Origin: Xiphophorus maculatus | Lineage: Eukaryota > Chordata > Actinopteri > Cyprinodontiformes > Poeciliidae | Direction of reading: 5' to 3' | DNA: 64,000 bases | NCBI RefSeq assembly: GCF_002775205.1 | Contig: NC_036450.1 | Span: 19,470,479-19,534,478 of the forward strand | Shown: positions 39,192 to 50,164 of the stretch, in pieces | How the letters are laid out: every line of letters starts with the position of its first letter | Position numbering within the stretch: the first letter of the stretch is position 1 | Made by a program: the position numbers and the translations under genes | The notes under the pieces: model-generated | Databases searched by the model: none | Seen by the model: the letters and a program-made list of their open reading frames with translations, nothing else | Told to the model about the DNA's origin: nothing

Positions 39192-41705
39192 GAGTCACGC
39201 AGGTGAGAATCCGGCTTTATAAATTCTACTATATTTTCTAAATATTTCTACTTGCCGCACTAGTTTAACTTCGGTTGAACGTTATCCTCAGTATGTAACA
39301 CTAGAAAATGAACAGTAGATGTGCAGAGCTGAAACTAGATACAGACTGCGAGAGGCTGTAAATAAGCCGAATGTGGATATAGAAACAATAATTTTTTTTT
39401 TAATTGAAGAAAAAAATTGTAGACCATTCATCACATTGCTTTGACTTCACTCTTATGCATTCCTTTTTGGTGGGCTAACGCCATTCCAAAAATACACAGA
39501 TATTTGTGTTTGTTGCTTGAAAAACATATTAAATAAATTCAAGGGATGTAAATTAAGCTTGGACTCCCTTTGTTTTTGCTTTTTCATACTTGTTTTTCTC
39601 AATTTTTTTTCCTTACAGGTCTGATTTCCACTTTCCACTTCTGCCCTCATATGAAGTTGAGGAATTTGCACGTTGGCGAAGAAGCATTACGAGCTCTTTG
39701 TAAATGTAGCGACGTCTTATTTTGAAGCTGCAAGGGGTCAAAACGAGACCTAAACATCACCGATTTTATTCATCGGACAGCTCTGAAGCTCTGTGTTTGT
39801 GTCACACCTCTGCAGCTGTTTTCGGTAGCCGTAGGCGTCTCTGTGGCCGCTGTAGTGTCTAGACGTCATGTGCTGCTTCCAAACCGGCCGTGGCAGGCGA
39901 ACGGCACCTGGCGTCACAAGCCAGAACGGTGCAGTGAACGTTGTCGATACGTGAGAGGAGGGCTCCTCTTTCACACTAGAAGCAATTAAGATGCATTACC
40001 AAGCTTTCCGTTGTTTAGCTGTTTACTAGTTACATAGCAACAAGCAGACAGAAGCGACAGGTCTCAAGTGAATGAAACGTCTGCACCTCCAACGTCAGCG
40101 TGCGCCAAGCCCTCAGGAATGGAAACCTTTTCCTTTCTGTTTGTTTTGTTGTTGTTGTTGTTGTTTTTTGGGCCATGGGAATGGCCGGAGCAGGTTTGTT
40201 TATAACTGCAAAACATGCATGTGGTGTGGGTTGTGCACAATCACTTCTGGGCTCAAACTGCATGCAGCTGTAAGTTTTTGCTGACTGAGAAGCTCAGTTG
40301 TTTTGCTTAAACGATCCGTTTACATGCTCAGAAATACTCGCAAGAAGACCTTGCTTTTGTATAGTCAGTGTAAGCTCTGTCAGCAAACAGCCATAGGCAT
40401 GTATAGATGTGAATGTTAACATTTCACTAGTCAAAGTAGATAAGCAGGAGGGATGCATACGTATCTGAAGTGATAAAGAGAATCTTGTGCAATAGATTTG
40501 TGATTTTACAAGATCAGTCTAAACGTCTTCAGACTTTATCAAGTGCTACTTGAGATGCATTTAGTTAAAAATAATCATATATATTAAGCAAAACAGAATA
40601 TAGAGATAAATGCCATTTAGATAAAAGGGGTTGCTGCTGTCAAACCTTTGATGAACTTTTTTTTTTTTAATCTGTAACTTCTTATCCTTGCTTGGCAGGA
40701 GTTTGAAGATTCCATATCTATCACGCTATGTTGATGTTTTCTCCCAGGAAGAATTTGTGTCTCATCACGTTTGAGATTTGAAATATGAAGTCATACATGT
40801 TTAGAATATAATACAAATTGTATTACAAATTTAGCCACAAAACTTAAAATACAAATTTAAGCTGTTCACATGTTAGGGAACACACATTTATAAAAGTTCC
40901 CCAAAATTTAGGGGACGGGAGCATGAAGCCAGAAGTGCTGAATCTTATCAAAGCTTTTCCAGCACAACTAACTGTTGCATACCTTTCTGTCTCTCCCACC
41001 TTTCATTTTCATAAGAATATGTATTTCTTGCTAAACACACACAACTGGAGTCATTGTTAGTGTTTATTCATCATACTCCATACATAGTCATATTCTGCTA
41101 GGTAAAACATTTTGCGTCAGTGATTCATTTTGGCCAATCCAAAACCATGAGAGTGCAATGAGTCGAGTCACATTCACTACAGAAAACATTATTGTGGTTT
41201 GAACAAACGGGGGAAAATTTTGGGGTCAAATGTAAATTTCTCTCCACTTAGTGTGTTGATTTCACAAAGCATTTTGTGACACAGTCATCTACAGTATACT
41301 CGATTTTTACATTTTTATTGCAACTATGAAACATCTTGTATCTCATATTTATTCTTCCATTTTTTTATTTTTAAGAGTACAGCTTTGTTTGGTGTGTGAT
41401 GTGTGAATTCTCAGCAATCACCCACCAGCTGATAAATTGCCGCCTCTTGTTAATTCCCTAAGTCTGAAGAAAATTTGGTTATATTGTAAAACAGAAAAGA
41501 CTTTTTTCCAGAGACAACAGCTGGTGTGACTAAGTAATGCTAGTTACTTTAAGCTGTTGTTACAGCTGGCTTAGCAGTTTTTTAGTTAGCTAGCACCCTG
41601 TAACAGACCTGTAGTAGTTCTAAAGCTCACAAAATAAAATTTTAAACCTTTTGCTTATTTATTTTTTTTTTTTTTACAAAACAAGTTGTATGCAAACTCA
41701 ATAAA
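39192..41705 (+). other. USP20 3' UTR (with a probable intron 39203-39618)
   Basis: Eleven bases after the stop, CAG is followed by GTGAGA (39203). A strong acceptor (a T run, CCTTACAG) ends at 39618. This predicts a 3' UTR intron close enough to the stop not to trigger nonsense-mediated decay. Polyadenylation hexamers AATAAA occur at 41633-41638 and 41700-41705. Further AT-rich sequence to 43 kb could hold distal signals. A (TTG)n run lies near 40144-40166. Confidence 0.5.
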
Positions 41706-44000
41706 TAAAAAAAGGGTACATGCTTTGCTTTGCTAGGCATACTAACATTCCAGACTTTTGGCAGCAGTTTCAAAATGGAGTTGCTTTTTGGTTACAGTCT
41801 TCAAAATAAAAAAAAAACCGCCAGACTTCTGTAGCAGGGTTGACTTCTTGGATACAATCTGATAAATACTCTGCTGGCATTTAGACGTGTTAAAACACGA
41901 GAGTTCACCTAGCTAACTCTTCAGACAAGGCATTAAAATACAAGCATAACTTACTGTCATAAAATCTATTTATTGTACATACAATGTTTTCCATATACAG
42001 CTTGTAGATGTATTTGTATGTGAGCAGCGTAGATGTAACTCCTAATGATTAAGGCTAAAAGATCACTTAGAATAAATAAGGAAAATTGGATTTATTCACT
42101 TTTAGTTTAATGTTTTTAAATATGCTTTTTATTATTCCCACCAGGTCTTTTTTTTTTTTTTTTTTGAAGATGGGTTCTATTTGAATTGGCAAGTTTCATT
42201 TTCTACAAAAATGTGATTTGTATAATGCTTTCCCACAACAAAAAGTATTTCCCCTCCTGTTTTCTGACTCTTTGTTCATGGATGTTTTCCATGGATAGCA
42301 GCCCAAAAATGTCTTCAGAGAAAAAAAAAGAGCTTGGGTCCATGACAAAAAAGTAAATAAGTTTTTATAGAAATCATTTCACTTCATTTCATTTCACCGG
42401 TGGCTTATAAAACAGAGAACTTTACTATGTCTATTTAACATTTTAGCTCACAGAGAGCCATGTCTCTGTTTTGTTGTTAAATTATGAATCAGTTTTCAAA
42501 GAAAAAAATGTCTCTAATGTTGTCTATTTTGTTTATTGAACTAGTTTCTCTTTTCATACAGTTCCAGATTTTATGTACAGGAGATGTTAATACTGTGGCA
42601 ATATGTTTTCTATAGATGTGGGGAAGAATGTGCAATCAAACAAACAAAAAACAACTACAGTGCAATCGTAGAGATGCTAGGACGAATAAATGACACCAGT
42701 AGCTTGAACAGCTGAGAGTTCAAACAGCCAGCCGATGTAACTTGTTATAATGTGTTAGGGAATGTCTTGTGGTAATTATTACAATAACCCCACCCTGTAA
42801 GTGCATCCGCTCCTGTTACGGCACGTATATGCGTGTAAGACTTCAATCTACTGGAAAAAACAAGCATTGCTGTGGTTGGAAAGTATTCATAGGTGTCACG
42901 GCACACAGCGGGATTTCATGGGGTCGTGTTTCCCAGTCGTGGCTCTTGTGGTAATGGCTATGGCGATCCTACCACAGTCAAAAGGGATGTTTAAATGTCT
43001 GTATAACTGATGTAATTATTATGACTGGTTTAATGATTAAAATTCCCTGCTTTTGGATCTGATTTTTTTTTTCTTCCTTTTTTGTACTGAGGCAGGCGGG
43101 GTTAAATGTAAAACATGTGCTGTCAAGTTGCTGTTGGATAAATGTTTTAAAGACCAATGTGTCATTTAGTGTGAGATGGTGGCTGAGTGGTGACATGACT
43201 ACTTTTTACCCCGTAGTCAAAACCGAAGGGGAGAGTTATGCTTGGTTCACCAAACCCGGGCGTCACAGCGCACTGGCCACCCAAGACAAAATCAGAGGTT
43301 GCAACTTCAAAAACTCCAGTGTGAGTTCATAAGGCATGTATTTATTTAGCAATTTCTCCAGTCAGAAGGAAGAAAACTGGAGAAATGTTTTCTGAAAGCA
43401 GTAGCTTAGAGGCTAGCACACTACCCATGGTTTAAAAGCACTTTGTGGTCAGTGTCTAATGAACACTTGTAAAAAAAATTGTAATTCAAAAATGTAAAAT
43501 TCTGCTTCATTTCTGACTACCATTGTTAGTCACAGAATGCTTGATATTTGAAGGACTGCCGCATCTTATGTTATGCTAACACCATCAGTCACAATGCTTG
43601 AACTTCAGGAGTTTCTCTCCAATTTTGTTTCCTCACAACATCATGTTTGGTTTTAAATTATTACTTGAAGCTAAAGCGAATGTCCATGTGGTGAATGGAA
43701 AGGAAATCAAACAAATGAGATGAAATGCCTTGTCCTGTTCATACCTGTTGAAACCAAGATTTCAAACCTTTCATGATCTGTTTTCTTTTTCAAACAATAG
43801 AGAGCTCTACTATCCCATACTGTGTCATGTTTTTCAATCTCTCTGTTTTTAACTCCTCACATTGATGCAGTGTCTTTGAAGAATTTGAGATTTAAGGAAT
43901 CTGTGTTGGAACAAAGGTTCTCTATAAATTTAGCCTATGAAAAAGAAAAAATCTTTACAGTAACTTCTCTGCTGCAAAATTCTGACTGGCACAGAATATG
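41706..44000. other. AT-rich spacer downstream of USP20
   Basis: No recognised gene. One exon-like open segment with an acceptor at 43216 and a donor at 43321 is noted under findings. The rest is AT-rich with homopolymer runs and no conserved frame. Confidence 0.4.
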
Positions 44001-44011
44001 CCCAGGTTAAT

Positions 44012-44174
44012 TTTAGAAATACAGCAGCCGTTAAGTGAGGGGCTGTGATGTCATCTCGAGCCCCATGCGTATGCCGAGCTGCATCGAGCTCAGACAGAGA
44101 CAGACTGAAGAGCAAACACGCCGGGCTGCTGAGCGGATACTGTGCACTGATGACACAATCGGCACATCTTCAGG
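44012..44174 (+). promoter_or_regulatory. candidate promoter and first exon
   Basis: A locally GC-richer segment with a CRE-like TGATGTCATC (44047-44056) runs into a strong splice donor (CTTCAG followed by GTAAGATC at 44175). An ATG at 44066 opens a frame through the donor. The segment could be the first exon of a transcript leading to the 46.66-kb coding exon or of a noncoding RNA. No homology was recognised. Confidence 0.3.
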
Positions 44175-45239
44175 TAAGATCCAGTTTTTGAAAACTGATT
44201 TTTAGGTGCTGTGTTCATACACGCACACCACTGCAGCTTCATGTTTCCACATCTCTTGCAGGTGTCTTAATGTGTCTGACCAAGAATGCAGTCATAGCTT
44301 TGTCAGCATCTAAAAATGAGTGACTGACATGGATCCCAATAATGCAGGGATTCCATGTATGACTCAGCAGACATATTCATGAATAATTCAACGTCCAGCA
44401 TTGTAAACAGTGCCAGTTCAGGACAGCAGAGGAGGCACCTCCCTCCGTCCGTTCACCGAGACAGGATAGGTGTGGCATGATGCAGCCCACCTTTGTCCTC
44501 TTTGTCCTCAGGGGGATTTTAGGTCCTACCTGGGACAGAATTTTTGCTTTTCTCAGAGTCGGACATTAACTGAGGTCTCTCTGTAGGAAGATTTGCTCCA
44601 CAAGAAGAAAAGTACAACAAATTCACAGTCACAGCATTTTATTTGTTTTGAAAATGAATGTTATCATTAAGCTACTTTTACAATAAGACTCATTTGGGGA
44701 TCATTTTGTTTTGGATGTTAGAAAAAAAGCAGGATTTTAGCTTTGTTCACGCACACATTTTTAATATTTCTGATTATGAGCACAAGAGTTATTATGCCAT
44801 CTTTCTTCAGTGTTTTTACCTTTCTTAGGTGCACCCCTAACCACTGCAATGCTGCATTTATTTTAGGAAATTGATCAAGTCAAAAAAAATTTTAACTACC
44901 AAGTTTCACAATTAGCTAAGAGTAAGTCTGAACTAGTACAAAATGCCATTTCAGGAGCTTTATTTTAGCTTCTCATCTCCAAAACTTGTTTTCATGATGT
45001 GTGACTAGGATTATTGTTCTGTTGAAAAGCCAAATGTCTCCAAGTCTCACAAACTGTTATTCTAAAACAAAAAAGGAGATTTGTTTAGATATTCAAAACC
45101 AAAGAACCACCAAGCCTCAAGTCTGCCATTAGCTGGCAGATGTTTGAACATCATTCTCATCGCCTAAGTATTACAGTATACTGCAGCATGCTACAGTATT
45201 GACATGAACTGAAGAGGTGCAGATTTAAAAGTAAAACTC

Positions 45240-45440
45240 TGCTCTAATAGGAACACCTTCAAGCCTGAAAATTGCAGCTGTCCACATGTAGAAGCCTCCA
45301 GCAGAAATGTTTCATTTTTAGACAGGACAAGATTGAGCTTGTTGCTCACATTGACATGAGTCAATTCCCGTCAATGTGAGACAAACTGGTGAGCATGGGG
45401 TTGGTAGCATCATGCTCTTTATTGTTTTTCACTGCCAGTA
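45240..45440 (+). mobile_element. short Tc1/mariner fragment
   Basis: GCATGGGGTTGGTAGCATCA (45394-45413) matches the segment of the Tc1 family that reads GCATGGTGGTGGCAGCATCA. Flanking sequence is strongly degenerate, so the borders are rough. Confidence 0.35.
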
Positions 45441-46661
45441 GTGTTTGTGTATTGCAGAAAGTGAAAAAAAAAGCAGAAATGGAGGACTACTTCTTAAATC
45501 TTCAATTAAACTTCAAACATGAGATAGACATTTAGAACTATTGACAGTCATTCAAACTACATATCAAATAGGCTGTAAAAAAAACCCACTTACCTTTTCT
45601 AACAAATCCACATGTTGCAAGTTAATGTAATGCATAATCATTCCAACCTGAAAAAAAGAACAGTGAAACAAATGTCTTATGTCGTTTGTGCTTACTTTGC
45701 CGTCTACTGTGTCCAGAGCTGCTGCTTACTGACCTCACTTCTGTTTCCTTTTCCTCAGGCGTCTGTTTTAACTTTGCTGACAGGCTTCTTCCATCAAGCA
45801 GAGGAGACTGACGAACACCAGACAGGAAACAATTCATACATGAAGCCTCCATTATGCCCTGAAAGTCTGGTGGTTTTGAGAACAGAGAAAAGGAGCGACA
45901 CAACAGCAGCGCTACATTTCTTTTAAAGCGAAAAGCGATTTTCTTGGACAGCTGGCGCTTGGTTCCTCTTTACCTCCCTAAGCTTGCTCAGAAGGGTATT
46001 TCTCTCCCTCTCTCTCTTTTTTTTTTTTTGCAAAAGTGTTCTGTGTAAATATTTGCAGGCCATGTTTGGAAGCTGTGAGAGACAGAGGACACCAGCCAAG
46101 TTTAAGCTGTGACCTTTCGGTTTGATGGTGAAGGGCCAGCTTTTTGATTTCTGTCAGCAGATAAGTCAAGTTGACGCTGCTGTGCTCACTACCTGAAACG
46201 TTGTGATGGAACTTCATTTTCCTCCTCAGAAGGTTATTTCCTGCCTATAAAAGAGAGAAAGTGAGAGACAAACACTTGCAGGCATTGCAAGTGAACTGAG
46301 TTAGCTTCGCTTGCACATACGTATCTTAAAAGTATGTTTTAACTCTAAAGCATGAACGTGAAGACTTAAGATATTTATAGTCAAAACCTTTTTTATATAT
46401 ATACCAATTGGGTATTTTGTAATATTATGTAATAAATGTGTGTCAAAATAATCTTTTTTTAACATTTTAGGACTTAAGATGACATTGTCTTAAAATAAAA
46501 ATAAGCTAAATAGTTCATGTACATGTATCTGATGAGTGAGTCAAAAGTACCATCAACTCTGTAATATTCCTTCCTGCCATTCATGTCACTTCCTGACCCT
46601 GGCTGAGTCTGTAATGTGACCTGTGTTAGTTGTACACCTGCATCGTCTGTTTACACACACC

Positions 46662-46895
46662 ATGGGCTGCGTCGTGTGTTCCCAGTTGGTCGATATGTGG
46701 ACCGTGAGGGCCTGGGGGACGGGCCGCAGGGCCGTGGACCTCACCTCCTGCCCGCGGATGCTCAACGGAGGCTACCACCAAGTGACCGGCCTCCACTACA
46801 TGTCGTCCTTCTCGGACGCCGAGGACTGCGGCGATGACAGCAGCTCGGCAAGCTCGCTCACGCTGGACTGGCAGCTTCAGGGAGCTGATGGTTGA
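46662..46895 (+). CDS. unassigned 77-aa reading frame (Met-Gly-Cys N-terminus) or last coding exon
   Basis: I do not recognise this protein. The frame uses G or C at the third position in nearly all codons, unlike the AT-rich surroundings and unlike the overlapping frames, which is strong evidence of coding in this frame. The start CACACCATGGGC is an ideal initiation context. The N-terminus MGCVVCSQ resembles the myristoylated and palmitoylated ends of Src-family kinases (MGCVxC), so membrane attachment is possible. The C-terminal third is acidic and Ser-rich (SDAEDCGDDSSSASS) and ends LDWQLQGADG. Alternatively the TTCCCAG at 46679-46685 is an acceptor, and this is the last exon of a gene whose earlier exons lie at 44.1 or 45.8 kb. 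No transmembrane segment or known domain was seen. It lies between USP20 and PTGES, same strand. Confidence 0.5.
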   Translation: MGCVVCSQLVDMWTVRAWGTGRRAVDLTSCPRMLNGGYHQVTGLHYMSSFSDAEDCGDDSSSASSLTLDWQLQGADG

Positions 46896-47739
46896 GGTTC
46901 CTCCAGGAGTTTAATGTCATGATCTGAAATGTGGTGTATTTATAGTGAAAACGAAGGAAGATGTTTTTATTTGTTTATTTTTTCTTAATTTGCAACATCT
47001 TTATTAATGATATTCAAATATTTTACTTTAACTTACGTCAAATGAATTAACATTAACGGTTTGGAGTCAAATGTAATCTGTTAAGGGAGCAAGTAGCCTT
47101 TCCAACCTTGACGAACCGGAGCTCATCATGAATGATGAAGCATTAAAATGCTAGGAGAAAGATGCAAATTGATGGTCAGCAACTATCAGGAGGGCCGAGC
47201 AGCAAAAAAATGGACATTGAGAAGAGAATCCATAATTTTCTACTTGCCATCTTTTATTAAAACATGAATAAAAACATTTTGTATCTACCCCTTTGTATCT
47301 ATTTTTTCATTGACTGTCTCATGTCCTTCTTAAAAGAAAAAAAGACATCTTTGGTTCTTAAAAGTATAACTCTGTGCAATGCTTGGTGCGTGAGAAAGCA
47401 TTTTATCAGCCATCAGTTAATGTTACACCAGCTGATAGTGGTATGCACGTAGTACATGTGCATCAATATGCTTGCTCTTGTCAGATTTGCTTTAGTATTG
47501 AGTGCATTTGCTACTTTCATGGGAAAACCCCCCAATACTTTCTGTTTCCAGATCTGAGTTTTCCTTGGCTCTTGGAAAGCTTCTTGAATTATCCTATTGA
47601 CTGTCAGGAATCTTATGAGGATTTTATTGCTGGTGATTGGTGAAAAAAATGTGCTGTCCATCTCTGGATTAGGACTTAATTCACTGGAAGATATAGAGCT
47701 ACAGTTATATTTTTGCTGCAGCAAAACCTTTTTTTTCAT

Positions 47740-48130
47740 ATATATTTATATAAGATCCCATTCACACTCACTGCAGAACACGCCACTGGGGAGGAGCAGG
47801 AAACAAAAGAAAAAGCTGAAGATTGTTTTAATTGTGCTGAAGAAGAATATTTGAAAGTGATGGGAAAATACTGGGAGAACATCCTGTTTTCTGGTCAAAT
47901 GAGGCCAAACCTGAACACGCTGTGATGACGTTGCACAAATCGTGTTTGGAGGAAGAACAGCGCTCCACCACCATGCCAACACTGGTGGAAACGTGGTGAT
48001 GTGGGCTTTCTTACAGCTGCCAGGCACCATATTGACTGAGGGAAGGTCATGAGCACACCTTGTGTGTGAATAGTTTTTCCATACAGGAGACATGCTGACG
48101 TCATGACCAACAAAAAAAAAAGAAGCTTTT
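47740..48130 (+). mobile_element. Tc1-like transposase remnant
   Basis: The translated segment contains WENILFSGQMRPNLNTL, a decayed form of the Tc1 transposase region around the second catalytic Asp (VLWSDETK). It continues with GGAGGAAGAAC, CACCATGCCAAC and GGGCTTTCTTACAGCTGCCAGG as in fish Tc1 elements. No terminal repeats were found. Confidence 0.5.
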
Positions 48131-48149
48131 TCACAAACTCTGCAATAAA

Positions 48150-50040
48150 CTTCTTCTGGTATGTTCATTGCTAATTCCCTGTCCCATTGCATTTTACCCA
48201 TTTCATTTGTGGACTACTTTGTTTTTACTTGTTTGTACTTATTGGTTGTCCCACATCTTTTGCTCTCAAAGAAGTATTTAAACTCAGAAGAGCAAAGTTG
48301 TCAGGAAAATGTTACATGCAAGGAAGAAAAACAAAAATCTAAGTGAAACTGAACCCCCAGTTATTGTTTGTGTTTCTGTACTAGCCTTAGTGTACCACTG
48401 TAGCACAGCTGTTGTTTGCTGAAAGTTAGAAAAGTAAAATAATAAAGTCTGAAATTCTCAAGACCCGTATATCTTCTAAAGGTTTGGTATTCTAAGTCAT
48501 TTATCTATTGATTGTTTCCATGTTTCAACTATTTTGGTTGACAAGTGTTGAAGACAGAGTGTAGCTTTCAGTGTTGGGGTTGCTAGAGCAGGTGTTGCTT
48601 TATTAAAAGAGTGAAGCTGAACTATCAGAAATAAAACTTCAGTATGCATAAATATAACTGTCATGTACATGCAAGACTGTTTGCATAACACAGTGAACTC
48701 CACACAGATGATGTCAGAATGCAGAAAGCAGCAGGTTTGGCCACCGGAAGCCCTCTGCGCTTGAATCATGACTTCAGTGGAAAAATTTCTCTCTGTCTTT
48801 TTGCAACCAACCTTGTAGCCCATATTTTGCCAGCAGTCTTGCGCGTGAAATCATGTTCGGAATATGATCTTCACCGTGTGCAGAAATAAAGACGTGTTGA
48901 CTCTTGATCTTGGACCGAGTGTCAGAATTTGTAAGGAGCACATTCTCCCACACATATTATTCACTGTGTGTAATTTTAAAATGATTAAATGGATAAAGTC
49001 TCTTGTGTTTTGGCTAGCTGTTAAGGCAGACACATTCTCAACATACTGATTTCAGGGAAACCTTTGAAAATGAGCAAAAGCAACAAATTCCTAAGTTATT
49101 TATGAAGTTTTTTTTTTGTCTCTCCCAAATTCAACTGTGTTTTTGATATGATATCAAAAAATCACTTTGTGGCTATTTTTGACAATTTTGCAGAAACTTG
49201 GTTGTTTTGGATTGATGATTGGCATTTCTTTGACCTTTTGATCAACATGTTGGTGTGGCCAACATGGGGATGCCCAGATCTCATCTAAAAGAAAATAATT
49301 TGGGTCGCATTTATTTTTCTCTTCCTGTAATTGTTTCTCCTAAAGCAGTACGTAAATCAACTTGTCTTGTACTGTTACTTGGATGCGCTCAGATGCTTAT
49401 AGGTATTTTAGTAGATCTGGTTTGGCCAGTTTGTGGAGAACGACCTTAACAGCAGGTGATGTCAGTAATGGGGGATATGCTGGATGATTCATAAAGGAGA
49501 ATAATTTGTACACTTTCAAAATCATCTTCTCTGTCTCTTTCTCTCTCTCTCTCTCTTTAGGTCTTTTAGCCTACTTCGTGCGGTCAGACAGGATCAGTTT
49601 GAGTGTTTTTACTCCACATGTTCTTTAACAAGCCTTCCTGTGGCTTTTGGTTTGCTTAGTCACGGTTAATTAAAGTTTTCCTCAACAACTGGCCGTCGTA
49701 GTCATGTTTTATATGGTTCTCAATTAATAAATGCAATCATTGTTTGAAACCTTATTTTTCCGTAACTTGTTAGACAACCTAAAACATTTCCCCCCCCCCC
49801 AGTAACCAGAAAGCAAAGCCAGAAAAAATCCGCAAGGAGGCAAATATGTATTTGTTTTAAATCTGAGAAATGTTATGAATTAACCAGAAGTAAGATTTTT
49901 TAGAAAGTTTTAAAGTCTGATATTCTTATTCCGAAAAAAAAAAGAGAGAGAGAGAGCCTGAATTCTACCTGTTGTGACATAAATAAAACATTTCCGTTTG
50001 TATCATCCAGTCATGTTTGGCTGGTGGGTGGAGGCAGAGC
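48150..50040. other. AT-rich spacer before PTGES
   Basis: No gene recognised. Contains a (CT)n run at about 49534-49558 and a poly-C run at about 49791-49800. Confidence 0.4.
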
Positions 50041-50164
50041 CGCCTGAAAAAGAGGTCCTCCCTTTGGGGCAACTCTCACTTTCGGCAGCAGCAGCGGCAC
50101 AACAACGGGACTGGCGCTTTGATTTCGATTGTTTTCATCCGCTGACAGAAATCAAGCAGCAGTC

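Noticed and set aside
46616-46837. Alternative frame through the 46.66-kb GC-rich segment (Arg/Pro/Leu-rich peptide)
   Set aside because: Its third-position composition is unbiased and its residues are those typical of a shifted GC-rich frame. The Met-Gly-Cys frame has the coding bias.
47374-47925. Several open frames of 70-108 codons near 47.4-47.9 kb
   Set aside because: They are AT-rich, overlap each other on both strands, and the right part lies in a decayed Tc1 transposase segment. There is no codon bias.
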